Assembly (NCBI RefSeq): GCF_002929805.1
Contig: NZ_PJJM01000075.1
Coordinates: 1-57,039, forward strand
Source: Cryobacterium sp. Y50
Lineage (GTDB): Bacteria > Actinomycetota > Actinomycetes > Actinomycetales > Microbacteriaceae
Direction of reading: 5' to 3'
Length of the DNA: 57,039 bases
Below, piece after piece: positions 33,486-41,767 of the stretch. Positions within the stretch are counted from its first letter, which is position 1, and each line of letters opens with the position of its first letter. Position numbers and translations under genes: made by a program. A model generated the notes under the pieces. The model was not told the origin of the DNA and searched no databases. It saw nothing but the letters and a program-made list of their open reading frames with translations.

Positions 33486-34015
33486 AGCCGGGATGGCCGA
33501 ACAAGGCCCACCGAATCTCAGACCTCGTTTTCTTCGGCTCCGTCGTCTTTTTCGTGATTGTCTGCATGGGATCGGCACTCGTCATCGCGGTGCTCGGGCT
33601 AACCACCGGCTCGACGCCGACCGAGGAACAGGGTGGGTTCTTCGGCTGGAGTGCCAAGTATCCAGCGTTCAACCCGCAATCCTGGACGCTCTTCGTCCCA
33701 GCAATCGGTCTGCTGTTCCTCTCCATCTTCACCATCCCATTGCCGCTTCGACGGTTTCCCAAACCCGGGCGCGCCACGTTCGCCTGGTTCGCTTTCGTGG
33801 CCTTCCTGTTCTCCATTCCGTTGGGCACCGCTTATTTCGGGGCACCCGGCATTCACAACGAAGGGACGCTGGCACTCTTTGTCTACCTGGCGGCGTGGGT
33901 ACTCTTCGTCGTACGCGACATCCTCGGCTGGGTGCACCTCGTTCCACGGGCGTGGCGAGAGGGCCCAACGGCGCGCAGCCGTCGTGCACGGAAGCCGGCG
34001 TCAGCGGATGCCTGA
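33482..34015 (+). CDS. Four-helix membrane protein (cassette gene 3)
   Basis: 177 residues from GTG 33482 (GTGA overlap; an ATG at 33461 is an alternative). Four membrane helices: LVFFGSVVFFVIVCMGSALV, TLFVPAIGLLFLSIFTIPL, TFAWFAFVAFLFSIPLGTAY and LFVYLAAWVLFVVRDILGW. No known motif. Its place right after a hydrophobic putative effector makes an immunity or transport partner role possible, but that is inference only. The Arg-rich tail is cytosolic by the positive-inside rule. Confidence 0.6.
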   Translation: MKPGWPNKAHRISDLVFFGSVVFFVIVCMGSALVIAVLGLTTGSTPTEEQGGFFGWSAKYPAFNPQSWTLFVPAIGLLFLSIFTIPLPLRRFPKPGRATFAWFAFVAFLFSIPLGTAYFGAPGIHNEGTLALFVYLAAWVLFVVRDILGWVHLVPRAWREGPTARSRRARKPASADA

Positions 34016-34643
34016 CTTGGGTTCCCGGCCAACCGCGCCATCAGCCCCACGCGTCCGAAGCGCCTACCGGCTCGTGCTTCCGCCCGGTTGGGTGCTGATT
34101 CCAGTTGGTGAGTCTGCCGAGCAGGCCATCACGAATCTCATCGACCGACAGTTCGCCGGACTGCCGAATGACAGTTACGGCCCGCAGAAGAAGCGTCTCG
34201 GCGACGGCCTCCGCACCATCGCCGCCGAAGCTCGCCAGGCCGGTGGGATTGACCTCATTTTTCCGCTGGCTATGCCCTGGCTGGTACCCGTCTCAGCGGG
34301 CATTGTGGTGAGCGAGGTGCGAACGGACGCGCCGTCCGGCACGGCGGTCGCTCTGCTCGTGGAACGCATGCAGGTGCGGCAACCCAACGCGACGAGCGCC
34401 GTGACCCGGGCCGGGCGCTGCGTGCGCGAACTCGTTGATCTGCCGCGTGCTGATCAACTGACCGTGGCCGCCGTGGCCGCCGTGCGCACCGTGCACTACA
34501 CCTGGCCCGTCCCTGGCGCACCGGGCACCTTTCTGGTCGCCGCGCTCACGATCTCTGGACAGCCGATCACGGAGTTCGAGCCAATCGTCGAGGCCCTCAC
34601 CGAGCTCTTCGACGTCATGATGGAATCGGTGGTCTGGTCATGA
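34008..34643 (+). CDS. Uncharacterised soluble protein (cassette gene 4)
   Basis: 211 residues from ATG 34008, overlapping gene 3 by 8 bp. YRLVLPPGWVLIPVGESAEQ opens an alpha/beta fold resembling the PsbP/MOG1-like layout: strands, a helix (AITNLIDRQFAG), more strands (VSAGIVVSEVR, FLVAALTISGQPI) and a final helix (PIVEALTELFDVMMES). No signal peptide. The family is unknown to me. Overall order and end helix are similar to gene 5, so the two may be distant paralogues. Confidence 0.6.
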   Translation: MPDLGSRPTAPSAPRVRSAYRLVLPPGWVLIPVGESAEQAITNLIDRQFAGLPNDSYGPQKKRLGDGLRTIAAEARQAGGIDLIFPLAMPWLVPVSAGIVVSEVRTDAPSGTAVALLVERMQVRQPNATSAVTRAGRCVRELVDLPRADQLTVAAVAAVRTVHYTWPVPGAPGTFLVAALTISGQPITEFEPIVEALTELFDVMMESVVWS

Positions 34644-35206
34644 CCGCAACCATTCGGGTGGACTTCGATCGCGACCTGTGGCTTTATGTACCCGAGGAAT
34701 GGCCGTGGAACCAGTTCGCGGATCTCGACGACTGGGCCGGCACGATCACGGTTCTGTTGACGGATGCCTATACCCTCGATGCGGCTACCGCGCGCTGGAT
34801 TGATGAATCGTTGCACTCGATCGCGAACGACCGACCGAAGACCGAGTCCCGCTTTGTCTACTTGGCCAACCCAGCGGAGTCTGTCTTCTTTGTGAGCGTG
34901 CTCTACCCGGCGAGGTCACCGGAACTGACCCTCGACGACCTCGCGGCGGTGCATGACCCCGCCGCCACGAGCGCGGTCGCGGTGACCACGTTTTCGTCGG
35001 AGCTGCTCGGTGACGGGGTGCGCAGCATCCGCTATGCAGACGCGGGAGAGCCCGATCATGACATTGCCGCGATTGCGCAGTATGCGTGGAAGGGTGACGA
35101 CTTAGACGTGGTGGTCATCGCCGCCAATTTCAACATTGCGCTGCTGACCGAGTTGCTGCCGATCGTGGATGACCTCGCCCGGAGCATCAGCATCGTTGAC
35201 GCCTGA
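34640..35206 (+). CDS. Uncharacterised soluble protein (cassette gene 5)
   Basis: 188 acidic residues from ATG 34640 (ATGA overlap). IRVDFDRDLWLYVPEEWPWN, then a helix, then SRFVYLANPAESVFFVSVLY, VAVTTFSSELLGDGV, DLDVVVIAANFNIALLTELL and an end helix PIVDDLARSISIVD. The pattern of two strand blocks and a closing helix resembles gene 4. No catalytic motif is seen. It closes the cassette; 47 bp later a new gene begins. Confidence 0.6.
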   Translation: MTATIRVDFDRDLWLYVPEEWPWNQFADLDDWAGTITVLLTDAYTLDAATARWIDESLHSIANDRPKTESRFVYLANPAESVFFVSVLYPARSPELTLDDLAAVHDPAATSAVAVTTFSSELLGDGVRSIRYADAGEPDHDIAAIAQYAWKGDDLDVVVIAANFNIALLTELLPIVDDLARSISIVDA

Positions 35207-35253
35207 GCGCTCTCACGGCGGTTTCAAGGCTGGGGCCTCCGTAGACTAGTCGG

Positions 35254-35898
35254 GTGGTAGCCAGTCAAGTGCATCTCGTGCGTCACGGTGAGGTCTTTAA
35301 CCCCGAACGCGTGCTCTACGGACGGCTGCCGAATTATCGACTGTCCGAGCAGGGCGTGCTCATGGCTGCCACCGCCGCGGCCGAACTGGTCGAACGTGGC
35401 CGCCCGGTCGTGCGCGTGATCGCCTCGCCGCTGCAGCGTGCGCAGGAATCGGCCGCTCCGATCGCCGCAGCCTTCGCGTTGCCGATCGACACCGAGGAAC
35501 GCATCATCGAACCGACCAACAGGTTCGAAGGCAAGCGGGTGCGTGGCCAGGGCGGCGCTCTGCGCGACCCCCGCAACTGGCCGGCTCTGGTCAACCCGAT
35601 CCGGCCGAGCTGGGGTGAGCCTTTTCGGGCTGTCGCGAAGCGGATGCTCGCGGCGATCGATGACGCCTGGAACTCCGTGGACGAGGGCGATGTCGTGCTG
35701 GTCAGCCACCAGTTGCCGATCTGGATGGTGCACCGTGCGCTCGCCCACGAAAGCCTCGCCCACGATCCGCGCAAGCGCTGCTGCGATCTGTCGAGTATCA
35801 CGACCCTGTCTTGGCGCGGCGACCGGTTCGCCGAGACCAGCTACGCCAGCCCGGCCTTGGCGCTGCTGAACCCGAGCAACGATGTGGGCGCAGTATGA
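35254..35898 (+). CDS. Histidine phosphatase-family protein
   Basis: 214 residues from GTG 35254. The phosphate pocket is LVRHGEVFNP (catalytic His 11), with YRLSEQGVLMA following, ASPLQRAQESA near 60, and the second His in VVLVSHQLPIWM near 150. Related to phosphoglycerate mutase-like phosphatases; the substrate is unknown. In this position (ahead of TlpA-ccdA-resB-ccsB) it is commonly found in actinobacteria. ATGA overlap with the next gene. Confidence 0.93.
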   Translation: MVASQVHLVRHGEVFNPERVLYGRLPNYRLSEQGVLMAATAAAELVERGRPVVRVIASPLQRAQESAAPIAAAFALPIDTEERIIEPTNRFEGKRVRGQGGALRDPRNWPALVNPIRPSWGEPFRAVAKRMLAAIDDAWNSVDEGDVVLVSHQLPIWMVHRALAHESLAHDPRKRCCDLSSITTLSWRGDRFAETSYASPALALLNPSNDVGAV

Positions 35899-36500
35899 GC
35901 CGCCGTTTGATTCGGCTGCTTGCCGGACTTGCAGCCGCCTCGTTCCTTCTCGCTGGTTGCTCCTCTGACCCTCTAGCCGAGCAGTACCGCGAGGGCTCGA
36001 GCAAGGGCTTCATCGCCGGCGACGGCAGCGTCACCGAGATCGCCCTCGCCGACCGTGGCGAGGCCATCGCGTTCTCCGGCGTGACCGAGACCGGTGAAAC
36101 GGTCACCAGCGACGCCTTGCTCGGCGAGGTTCTGGTCGTCAATTTCTGGTACGCGAGCTGCGCGCCGTGCCGCGCCGAGGCATCCGATCTGCAGAACCTC
36201 AACGCGCAATTCGAGAACAAGGGCGCGAGTTTTCTCGGCGTTAACGTGCGTGACCAGGCGCCGAACGCGATCGCGTTCAACGAGACCTACAGCGTGACTT
36301 ACCCCTCGGTGCTCGACGTCGACACCGGCGCCATGCAGCTCGCCTTCAGCGGCAGCATTCCGCCGAACGCGGTGCCCACGACGCTCGTACTCGACGCCGA
36401 AGGCCGGGTCGCCGCGCGCATTCTCGGTCAGGTCACCTCGCCATCCATTCTGGAAACCCTGATTCGGGACACGATCGCGGAGACTGGCCCGACCGAGTGA
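35895..36500 (+). CDS. resA: TlpA/ResA-like thioredoxin lipoprotein
   Basis: 201 residues from ATG 35895. Lipoprotein signal with lipobox LLAGC (Cys about 21), then a thioredoxin fold with the active pair in FWYASCAPCRAEA (near 90) and cis-Pro in PTTLVLDAEG. It acts outside the membrane and keeps apocytochrome c thiols reduced for haem attachment. Electrons come from CcdA, encoded next with a GTGA overlap. Confidence 0.92.
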   Translation: MSRRLIRLLAGLAAASFLLAGCSSDPLAEQYREGSSKGFIAGDGSVTEIALADRGEAIAFSGVTETGETVTSDALLGEVLVVNFWYASCAPCRAEASDLQNLNAQFENKGASFLGVNVRDQAPNAIAFNETYSVTYPSVLDVDTGAMQLAFSGSIPPNAVPTTLVLDAEGRVAARILGQVTSPSILETLIRDTIAETGPTE

Positions 36501-37258
36501 ATAATCCCTTCGGAGAGATCGTCTTCAGCGGGCAGCTGCTCTTCGCTATTCCCATCGCGCTCCTCGCAGGTCTGGTGTCGTTCGCCTCCCCGTGCATTTT
36601 GCCGCTCGTGCCGGGCTACCTCGCCTACATCGGCGGCTTCACCGACGGGAGGGCCGGCACGTCCAAGCGGGATCGGCGCGGACGCAACCGACTGCTGACC
36701 GGGGTCGGCCTGTTCGTGCTCGGCTTCACAGTGGTGTTCGTGCTCACCGGCGTCGTCTTCGGTGCGGCCGGATTCTGGCTTAACTCCTACCGCGACGTGA
36801 TCACCCGGATCGCTGGCGTCGTGGTTATTCTGCTCGGCCTGGTCTTCGTTGGCCAGTTCGGGGTGATGCAGCGCACCATCAAGACCAACTGGCGCCCCAA
36901 AATGGGTCTGGCCGGAGCGCCCCTGCTCGGCGCGGTGTTCGCGGTCGGCTGGACGCCGTGCACCGGCCCGACGCTCACCGCCATCAACTCGCTCAGTCTC
37001 GGCACTGGTTCGCCCTGGCAGGGCGGCCTGCTGGCGCTGTTTTACTCCCTCGGCCTCGGTATTCCATTTTTGCTGATCGCCCTCGGCCTCAACTGGGCCA
37101 CCGGATCGGTCGCATTCCTGAAACGGCATATACGTGCCATCAACCTGTTCGGCGGCGTTTTGCTCGTCGTCATCGGAGTCCTTATGGTGACCGGTATCTG
37201 GAACACCTGGCTCCTCGACCTGCAAGGGGTGATTGGCAGCTTTGTCCCGGCCATCTGA
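36497..37258 (+). CDS. ccdA: Cytochrome c biogenesis protein CcdA
   Basis: 253 residues from GTG 36497, with six membrane helices. The two redox Cys are in LVSFASPCILPLVPGYL (helix 1) and AVGWTPCTGPTLTAI (helix 4), the hallmark of CcdA. It carries electrons from cytosolic thioredoxin across the membrane to the TlpA/ResA protein. It overlaps the ResB frame slightly. Confidence 0.95.
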   Translation: MNNPFGEIVFSGQLLFAIPIALLAGLVSFASPCILPLVPGYLAYIGGFTDGRAGTSKRDRRGRNRLLTGVGLFVLGFTVVFVLTGVVFGAAGFWLNSYRDVITRIAGVVVILLGLVFVGQFGVMQRTIKTNWRPKMGLAGAPLLGAVFAVGWTPCTGPTLTAINSLSLGTGSPWQGGLLALFYSLGLGIPFLLIALGLNWATGSVAFLKRHIRAINLFGGVLLVVIGVLMVTGIWNTWLLDLQGVIGSFVPAI

Positions 37259-38912
37259 CCACTACGACTCCCGACCGCAAACACCAGGGGTCCTGCAGCC
37301 CAAGCTCGGCCTGACCGGCTGGCTACGCTGGTTCTGGCGCCAGCTCACGAGCATGCGCACCGCCCTGTTTCTGCTGCTGATGCTCGCCATCGCCGCTATT
37401 CCCGGATCGCTTGTGCCGCAGCGCAGCTCGGATCCGAACGGTGTCACGCAGTATTTCGCCGACAACCCCGACCTGGCGCCGGCCCTCGACCAGCTGCAAG
37501 CCTTCGACGTGTACACCTCGGCCTGGTTCTCGGCGATCTACCTGCTGCTGTTTATCTCGCTCATCGGCTGCGTCATTCCGCGCACCAAACACCACTTTCT
37601 GGCCTTGCGCGCGAAGCCGCCGACCACTCCGGCCCGGCTCTCCCGCCTGGCGGGTTTCACCGAGCGTGACGCGCCGGCTGAAGCGGATGCCGCCGCCGCC
37701 ATCACCTACGCCCGCACCCTCCTGAAATCCAGCGGCTACCGCGTCGCCCGGTTCGAGGCCGAGGGAGAGTCATCGGTCTCGGCCGAACGCGGCTACCTGC
37801 GCGAGACCGGGAACCTGATCTTTCACGGCGCCCTGGTTGGCGTTCTAATCACCGTCGGATTCGGCGGCGGCTACGGCTTCAGCGGCCAGCGCGTGCTGGT
37901 CGAAGGCCAGACCTTCGTGAACACGCTGCTGGCGTACGACTCCTTCAACCCCGGGCGTTTTTTCGACGACGGCACCCTCGACCCGTACACCCTGAGCCTC
38001 GACGACTTCGCGGTGGCCTACGAGCAGCTCAACCTGCAAGCCTACGGCCAGCCGATCGACTTCACCGCCGACGTGACCGTTACTCCCAAGGGCGCAGAAG
38101 CCGAGCCCAGCGCGGTCAAGGTCAATGGGCCGCTGCGCACGAATGGCACGAGCATCTACCTGCTCGGCAACGGCTACGCACCGACCATTCAGGTCACGGC
38201 ACCCGACGGTACCGTCGTGTTCTCCGACTCGGTACCGTTTCTGCCGCAAGACGCCAACCTCACCTCGCTCGGCATTGTCAAGGTCCCAGACGGTCTGGCC
38301 GAACAGCTCGGTATGATCGGCTTCTTCTATCCCACCCAGGACAAGGCCCAGTCCGGGGCGAACTTCTCAAGTTACCCCGACCTCGAATATCCGCTGCTCA
38401 CCCTGAACGTGTACACCGGCGACCTCGGTCTCGATGACGGCGTGCCGACATCCGTTTATGCACTCGTCACCGACGATCTGACCCGGCAGACCGGCGGCAC
38501 CACCGGTGTCGACTCGATCGAACTCAAGCCGGGCGAGTCCACCGAGCTGCCGAATGACCTCGGCACCGTCAGCTTCATCGACAATGACCCAGCCGCTTCG
38601 GCTGCCGGCGATTTCAAGCAGTCCGTTCCGCGCTTTGCCAGCTTCGACATCCATCACGATCCGACCCAGATCTGGCTGATCTCCTTCTCTGCACTCGTGC
38701 TGTTCGGCCTGTTCACCGGACTGCTTGTGCCGCGTCGCCGAGTCTGGGTGAAGGCGACCACGCGTGCCGATGGAACGGTGCACCTCGAATACGCCGGTCT
38801 CGCCCGCGGCGACGACCCTGCCCTCAAAATCGCCGTCACAGCCCTGGCCGACCGACACCTGAAACTGCTCAAATTCCACCAACCCATCGCCGCCACCCCC
38901 GAATCGACTTAG
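37242..38912 (+). CDS. resB: Cytochrome c biogenesis protein ResB (Ccs1)
   Basis: About 556 residues. The start is uncertain: TTG 37233 and TTG 37242 both lie inside the end of ccdA, and no ATG precedes the conserved region. Membrane helices: MRTALFLLLMLAIAAIPGSL near 40, WFSAIYLLLFISLIGCVIPR near 95, ETGNLIFHGALVGVLITVG near 190, and WLISFSALVLFGLFTGLLVP near the end. A large extracytoplasmic domain lies between the last two. With CcsB it forms the system II haem ligase. Confidence 0.93.
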   Translation: MSRPSDHYDSRPQTPGVLQPKLGLTGWLRWFWRQLTSMRTALFLLLMLAIAAIPGSLVPQRSSDPNGVTQYFADNPDLAPALDQLQAFDVYTSAWFSAIYLLLFISLIGCVIPRTKHHFLALRAKPPTTPARLSRLAGFTERDAPAEADAAAAITYARTLLKSSGYRVARFEAEGESSVSAERGYLRETGNLIFHGALVGVLITVGFGGGYGFSGQRVLVEGQTFVNTLLAYDSFNPGRFFDDGTLDPYTLSLDDFAVAYEQLNLQAYGQPIDFTADVTVTPKGAEAEPSAVKVNGPLRTNGTSIYLLGNGYAPTIQVTAPDGTVVFSDSVPFLPQDANLTSLGIVKVPDGLAEQLGMIGFFYPTQDKAQSGANFSSYPDLEYPLLTLNVYTGDLGLDDGVPTSVYALVTDDLTRQTGGTTGVDSIELKPGESTELPNDLGTVSFIDNDPAASAAGDFKQSVPRFASFDIHHDPTQIWLISFSALVLFGLFTGLLVPRRRVWVKATTRADGTVHLEYAGLARGDDPALKIAVTALADRHLKLLKFHQPIAATPEST

Positions 38913-38921
38913 GCTTAGATC

Positions 38922-39983
38922 GTGAATCTGACTGACTCCGCACTGCTCAACTCGTACTCGCTCTACGCGCTGTACTCGGCGATGGCCGTCTATGCCCTCG
39001 CTTTCATCGCCTTCGCGATCGACCTTGCCCGCCGCTCGAGCGCGGTCGGCGTGATCGAGGCGGCCCACCTGGTTGAACAGGATGCCGCTGCTTCGGCCGG
39101 CGCCGCACCACCCGCTGGCGGCACCCTGACCCTGAAACGGCCAGTGTTGTCCCGCATCAGCGCGCGAATGGACAACGACGCGGCCCTGCCCTATGGCCGC
39201 TCGTCGAGCCTGCGGGTCGGCGTCTCGCTCACAGTGCTCGCCTGGGCACTGCACCTCGCGGCGACTGTCATGCGCGGTTTCGCCGCGGACCGGGTGCCGT
39301 GGGCGAACATGTACGAGTTTGCAATGACCGGAACCTTGCTCATCATGACCGTGTTCCTGCTGGTGCTGGTGCGCTCGGACCTGCGTTTTCTCGGAACCTT
39401 CGTCACCGGCCTCGTGCTCGTGCTGCTCGGAATTGCCGCCCTGCAGTTCTACGTCGAGGTGGCCCCGCTGCCGCCTGCGCTGCAGTCGGCCTGGCTGGTG
39501 ATCCACGTTTTCGTGGCGTCCCTCGGCACCGGAATGTTCGCTCTCGGCTTTGCGCTGTCGACCGTGCAGCTGTTGCAGTCGCGAAGAGAGAACCACGTGC
39601 TCGAGGGGGTTGTCTCGCCGCGCGGGGCGATTGCATCCGCTCTGCGCCTGCGTTTTCTGGCCACGCTGCCGTCGTCGGCGACCCTGGAGAATCTGTCCTA
39701 CCGCATCAATATCGTCGGCTTCATTTTGTGGACCTTCACCCTGATGGCGGGCTCGATCTGGGCCGAACAGGCTTGGGGCCGGTATTGGGGCTGGGACACC
39801 AAGGAGGTCTGGACCTTCATCATCTGGGTCATCTACGCCGGCTACATCCACGCACGCGCAACCCGCGGCTGGCGCGGATCACGCTCGGCGTGGCTGTCTA
39901 TCATTGGTTTCAGCGCCGTCATGTTCAACTTCGGCATCGTCAATGTGTTCTTCAAGGGCCTGCACGCCTACTCGGGCCTCTAG
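38922..39983 (+). CDS. ccsB: Cytochrome c biogenesis protein CcsB (CcsA/ResC family)
   Basis: 353 residues from GTG 38922, eight membrane helices. The haem-handling WWD motif is in WGRYWGWDTKEVWTFIIWV near residue 286. Conserved His include VIHVFVASLGTGMFALGF and GYIHARATRGW. It exports and presents haem for attachment to CxxCH in cytochromes c, in complex with ResB. It is the last gene of the resA-ccdA-resB-ccsB operon, followed by a terminator. Confidence 0.96.
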   Translation: MNLTDSALLNSYSLYALYSAMAVYALAFIAFAIDLARRSSAVGVIEAAHLVEQDAAASAGAAPPAGGTLTLKRPVLSRISARMDNDAALPYGRSSSLRVGVSLTVLAWALHLAATVMRGFAADRVPWANMYEFAMTGTLLIMTVFLLVLVRSDLRFLGTFVTGLVLVLLGIAALQFYVEVAPLPPALQSAWLVIHVFVASLGTGMFALGFALSTVQLLQSRRENHVLEGVVSPRGAIASALRLRFLATLPSSATLENLSYRINIVGFILWTFTLMAGSIWAEQAWGRYWGWDTKEVWTFIIWVIYAGYIHARATRGWRGSRSAWLSIIGFSAVMFNFGIVNVFFKGLHAYSGL

Positions 39984-40015
39984 CCCAAACCCGAGGTCCC
40001 GCAAAAGCGGAAAAA

Positions 40016-40047
40016 CGTTGCTTCGACCGGGCTGAAGCAACAATTTT
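40016..40047 (+). terminator. Rho-independent terminator after ccsB
   Basis: GTTGCTTC pairs with GAAGCAAC around GACCGGGCT, followed by AATTTT. It ends the cytochrome c maturation operon; menC converges from the other side. Confidence 0.85.
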
Positions 40048-40073
40048 CCCACTTTCGTGAGCTGGGATGCGCG

Positions 40074-41060
40074 CTACTCGGCGGCGGCGAGGAGCGCGTG
40101 GGTGCGCGCGAGGCGCGCCAGCCACCAGTCTCGGCGCTCCGGACTGGCCGCGTGCTGTTTCAACAGAGCAGGGTCGGGGGCGACCCGGCGCACCGGAATC
40201 GCGCCGTCGACCGGGAGCAGCGGGTCGGTCGTGACGTCCTCGGCCATCAGCGAGGCTGTGCCCAGCCCGCAGTCGAAGTACAAGCCGGGAACGGATGCGG
40301 CCAGGTGGGCGCCCATGGACAGCCCGACCGAGGTGTCGAGGGCGCTGGAGACGACGACCGGAAGCCCGGTCTGGCCGATGATCGACAGGGCGGCGCGAAT
40401 GCCGCCGAGCGGCTGCGCCTTGATCACCAGGATGTCGGCGGCGCCGGCCCTCGCCACGGCGAGCGGGTCGCTGCTCTTGCGTACGCTCTCGTCGGCGGCG
40501 ATCGGTACGCTCAGGTAGGTCGTGCGTTGGCGAATCTCTGCCAGTTCCGGCACGGTCATGCAGGGCTGCTCGACGTATTCGAGATCAAAGGCGCTCAGGG
40601 CGTGAATGGCATGCTCGGCCTCATCCACGTTCCACAGTCCGTTCGCATCGATCCGGATGCGTCCCTCCGAGCCGAGCACGCGGCGCACCTCGGCGACCCG
40701 GGCCACGTCATCGGCCAGGGTCTGGTCAGGGCTGGCCACTTTCACTTTGACGGTGCGGCAGCCGGGAAAACGGGCCAGCACCTCGGCGACCTTGTCTACA
40801 GCGACGGCCGGCACGGTGGCGTTGACCGGAATACTCCTGCGCAGCGGGTGCGGCGTGTCTTGCCAGCCGAAATCAATCGCGGCCCGCAGCCAGTTGGTGG
40901 CCTCAGCGCCGTCGTATTCGACGAATGGCGAGAACTCCGTCCATCCCTGCGGCCCCTCGAACAGCAGCGCTTCCCGGTTGTCCAAGCCTCGAAAGCGGTC
41001 GAACAGTTTCAGGGAGACGACGTGCGCGGAACCGAGTATCTCATCCAGTGAGGGCATCAT
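40074..41060 (-). CDS. menC: o-Succinylbenzoate synthase
   Basis: 328 residues from ATG 41060 (a second ATG at 41057). Enolase-superfamily enzyme that dehydrates SHCHC to o-succinylbenzoate in menaquinone synthesis. Active-site residues: Lys in RTVKVKVA, metal ligands in RIDANGLW, VEQPC and IAADES, and the second Lys in LVIKAQPLGG. It stands alone on the minus strand, away from menBEA but within the same respiratory block. Confidence 0.94.
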   Translation of the reverse strand: MMPSLDEILGSAHVVSLKLFDRFRGLDNREALLFEGPQGWTEFSPFVEYDGAEATNWLRAAIDFGWQDTPHPLRRSIPVNATVPAVAVDKVAEVLARFPGCRTVKVKVASPDQTLADDVARVAEVRRVLGSEGRIRIDANGLWNVDEAEHAIHALSAFDLEYVEQPCMTVPELAEIRQRTTYLSVPIAADESVRKSSDPLAVARAGAADILVIKAQPLGGIRAALSIIGQTGLPVVVSSALDTSVGLSMGAHLAASVPGLYFDCGLGTASLMAEDVTTDPLLPVDGAIPVRRVAPDPALLKQHAASPERRDWWLARLARTHALLAAAE

Positions 41061-41137
41061 GGTTCTAGTTTGGCAGCCTCCGGCTGGGTAGACGGCCAGA
41101 GCAGCTGGTGGCTGGTGACCGGCCTGCTGCTCAGGAT

Positions 41138-41395
41138 TCAAAGCGAATCCTGATAGCGGTCATCGCCCTCATCATCGTGGTCGATGCCGTTCGACTTGAC
41201 GTTGACCAGGGCGACCGCGATGCCGGGGGCGATGAGCAGGTAGGCGTCTTCAAGCCGGCCCTCCCCGCTGTTCACCCGCCACCAGTACGGCAGCCCAGCA
41301 GCGATGGCGCCGTCGATCTCCACCTGGATCGACTCGACCGAACGGCCGCCAAGGGAATAAGGCTTGCCGCCATAGACGATATCGATGCGGTTCAT
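41138..41395 (-). CDS. Small hypothetical protein, second gene of a DUF7882-like pair
   Basis: 85 residues from ATG 41395, whose ATGA overlaps the stop of the upstream gene. It reads NRIDIVYGGKPYSLGGRSVE, then GLPYWWRVNSGEGRLEDAYL and LLIAPGIAVALVNVK. It is probably a small beta-sheet protein. Unknown function. Confidence 0.7.
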   Translation of the reverse strand: MNRIDIVYGGKPYSLGGRSVESIQVEIDGAIAAGLPYWWRVNSGEGRLEDAYLLIAPGIAVALVNVKSNGIDHDDEGDDRYQDSL

Positions 41396-41724
41396 GGTTC
41401 GTCCTTCGAACTCGATGGCGCGGCTGGGGAACGGGGTTCGGGAACGATTTGCAGGCCGCCAGAGGAGTTGGCCGTGGCCATGAGCGCCTCGATCCACTCG
41501 CGGTTCAGGGTAGGGGAGCGGCTGCCGAAGTACTTGTACGCGATCGGGATGCCGGGGTGTAGCCAGATGGTGGTGCGCCCGTCGCCCACCTGCGGGTCAT
41601 CGCGCCAGGTGAAATAGAACGACTCGCCGCGCCGAAGCTTGGCACCGACGACCACCTGAATATGGGCCAGCACGCGATCGTCGAAGTCTGCGGTGAGGGT
41701 TGAGGCGTAGGTCAGCTTTCCCAT
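41392..41724 (-). CDS. DUF7882-like small protein
   Basis: 110 residues: MGKLTYASTLTADFDDRVLA, then GAKLRRGESFYFTW and YKYFGSRSPTLNREWIEALM, ending NSSGGLQIVPEP and a disordered tail. This pattern is widespread in Microbacteriaceae and sometimes mis-annotated as a DNA ligase. Function unknown. It is the first gene of a two-gene operon, 40 bp downstream of the sigma factor stop. Confidence 0.75.
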   Translation of the reverse strand: MGKLTYASTLTADFDDRVLAHIQVVVGAKLRRGESFYFTWRDDPQVGDGRTTIWLHPGIPIAYKYFGSRSPTLNREWIEALMATANSSGGLQIVPEPRSPAAPSSSKDEP

Positions 41725-41767
41725 GTCTCGCTCCAGCTCGTGTGCATTCGGTTGATCGGTGAACCCG

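Noticed and set aside
38367..39851. 494-residue minus-strand frame opposite resB/ccsB
   Set aside because: His/Gln/Gly-rich antisense shadow of two clear genes.
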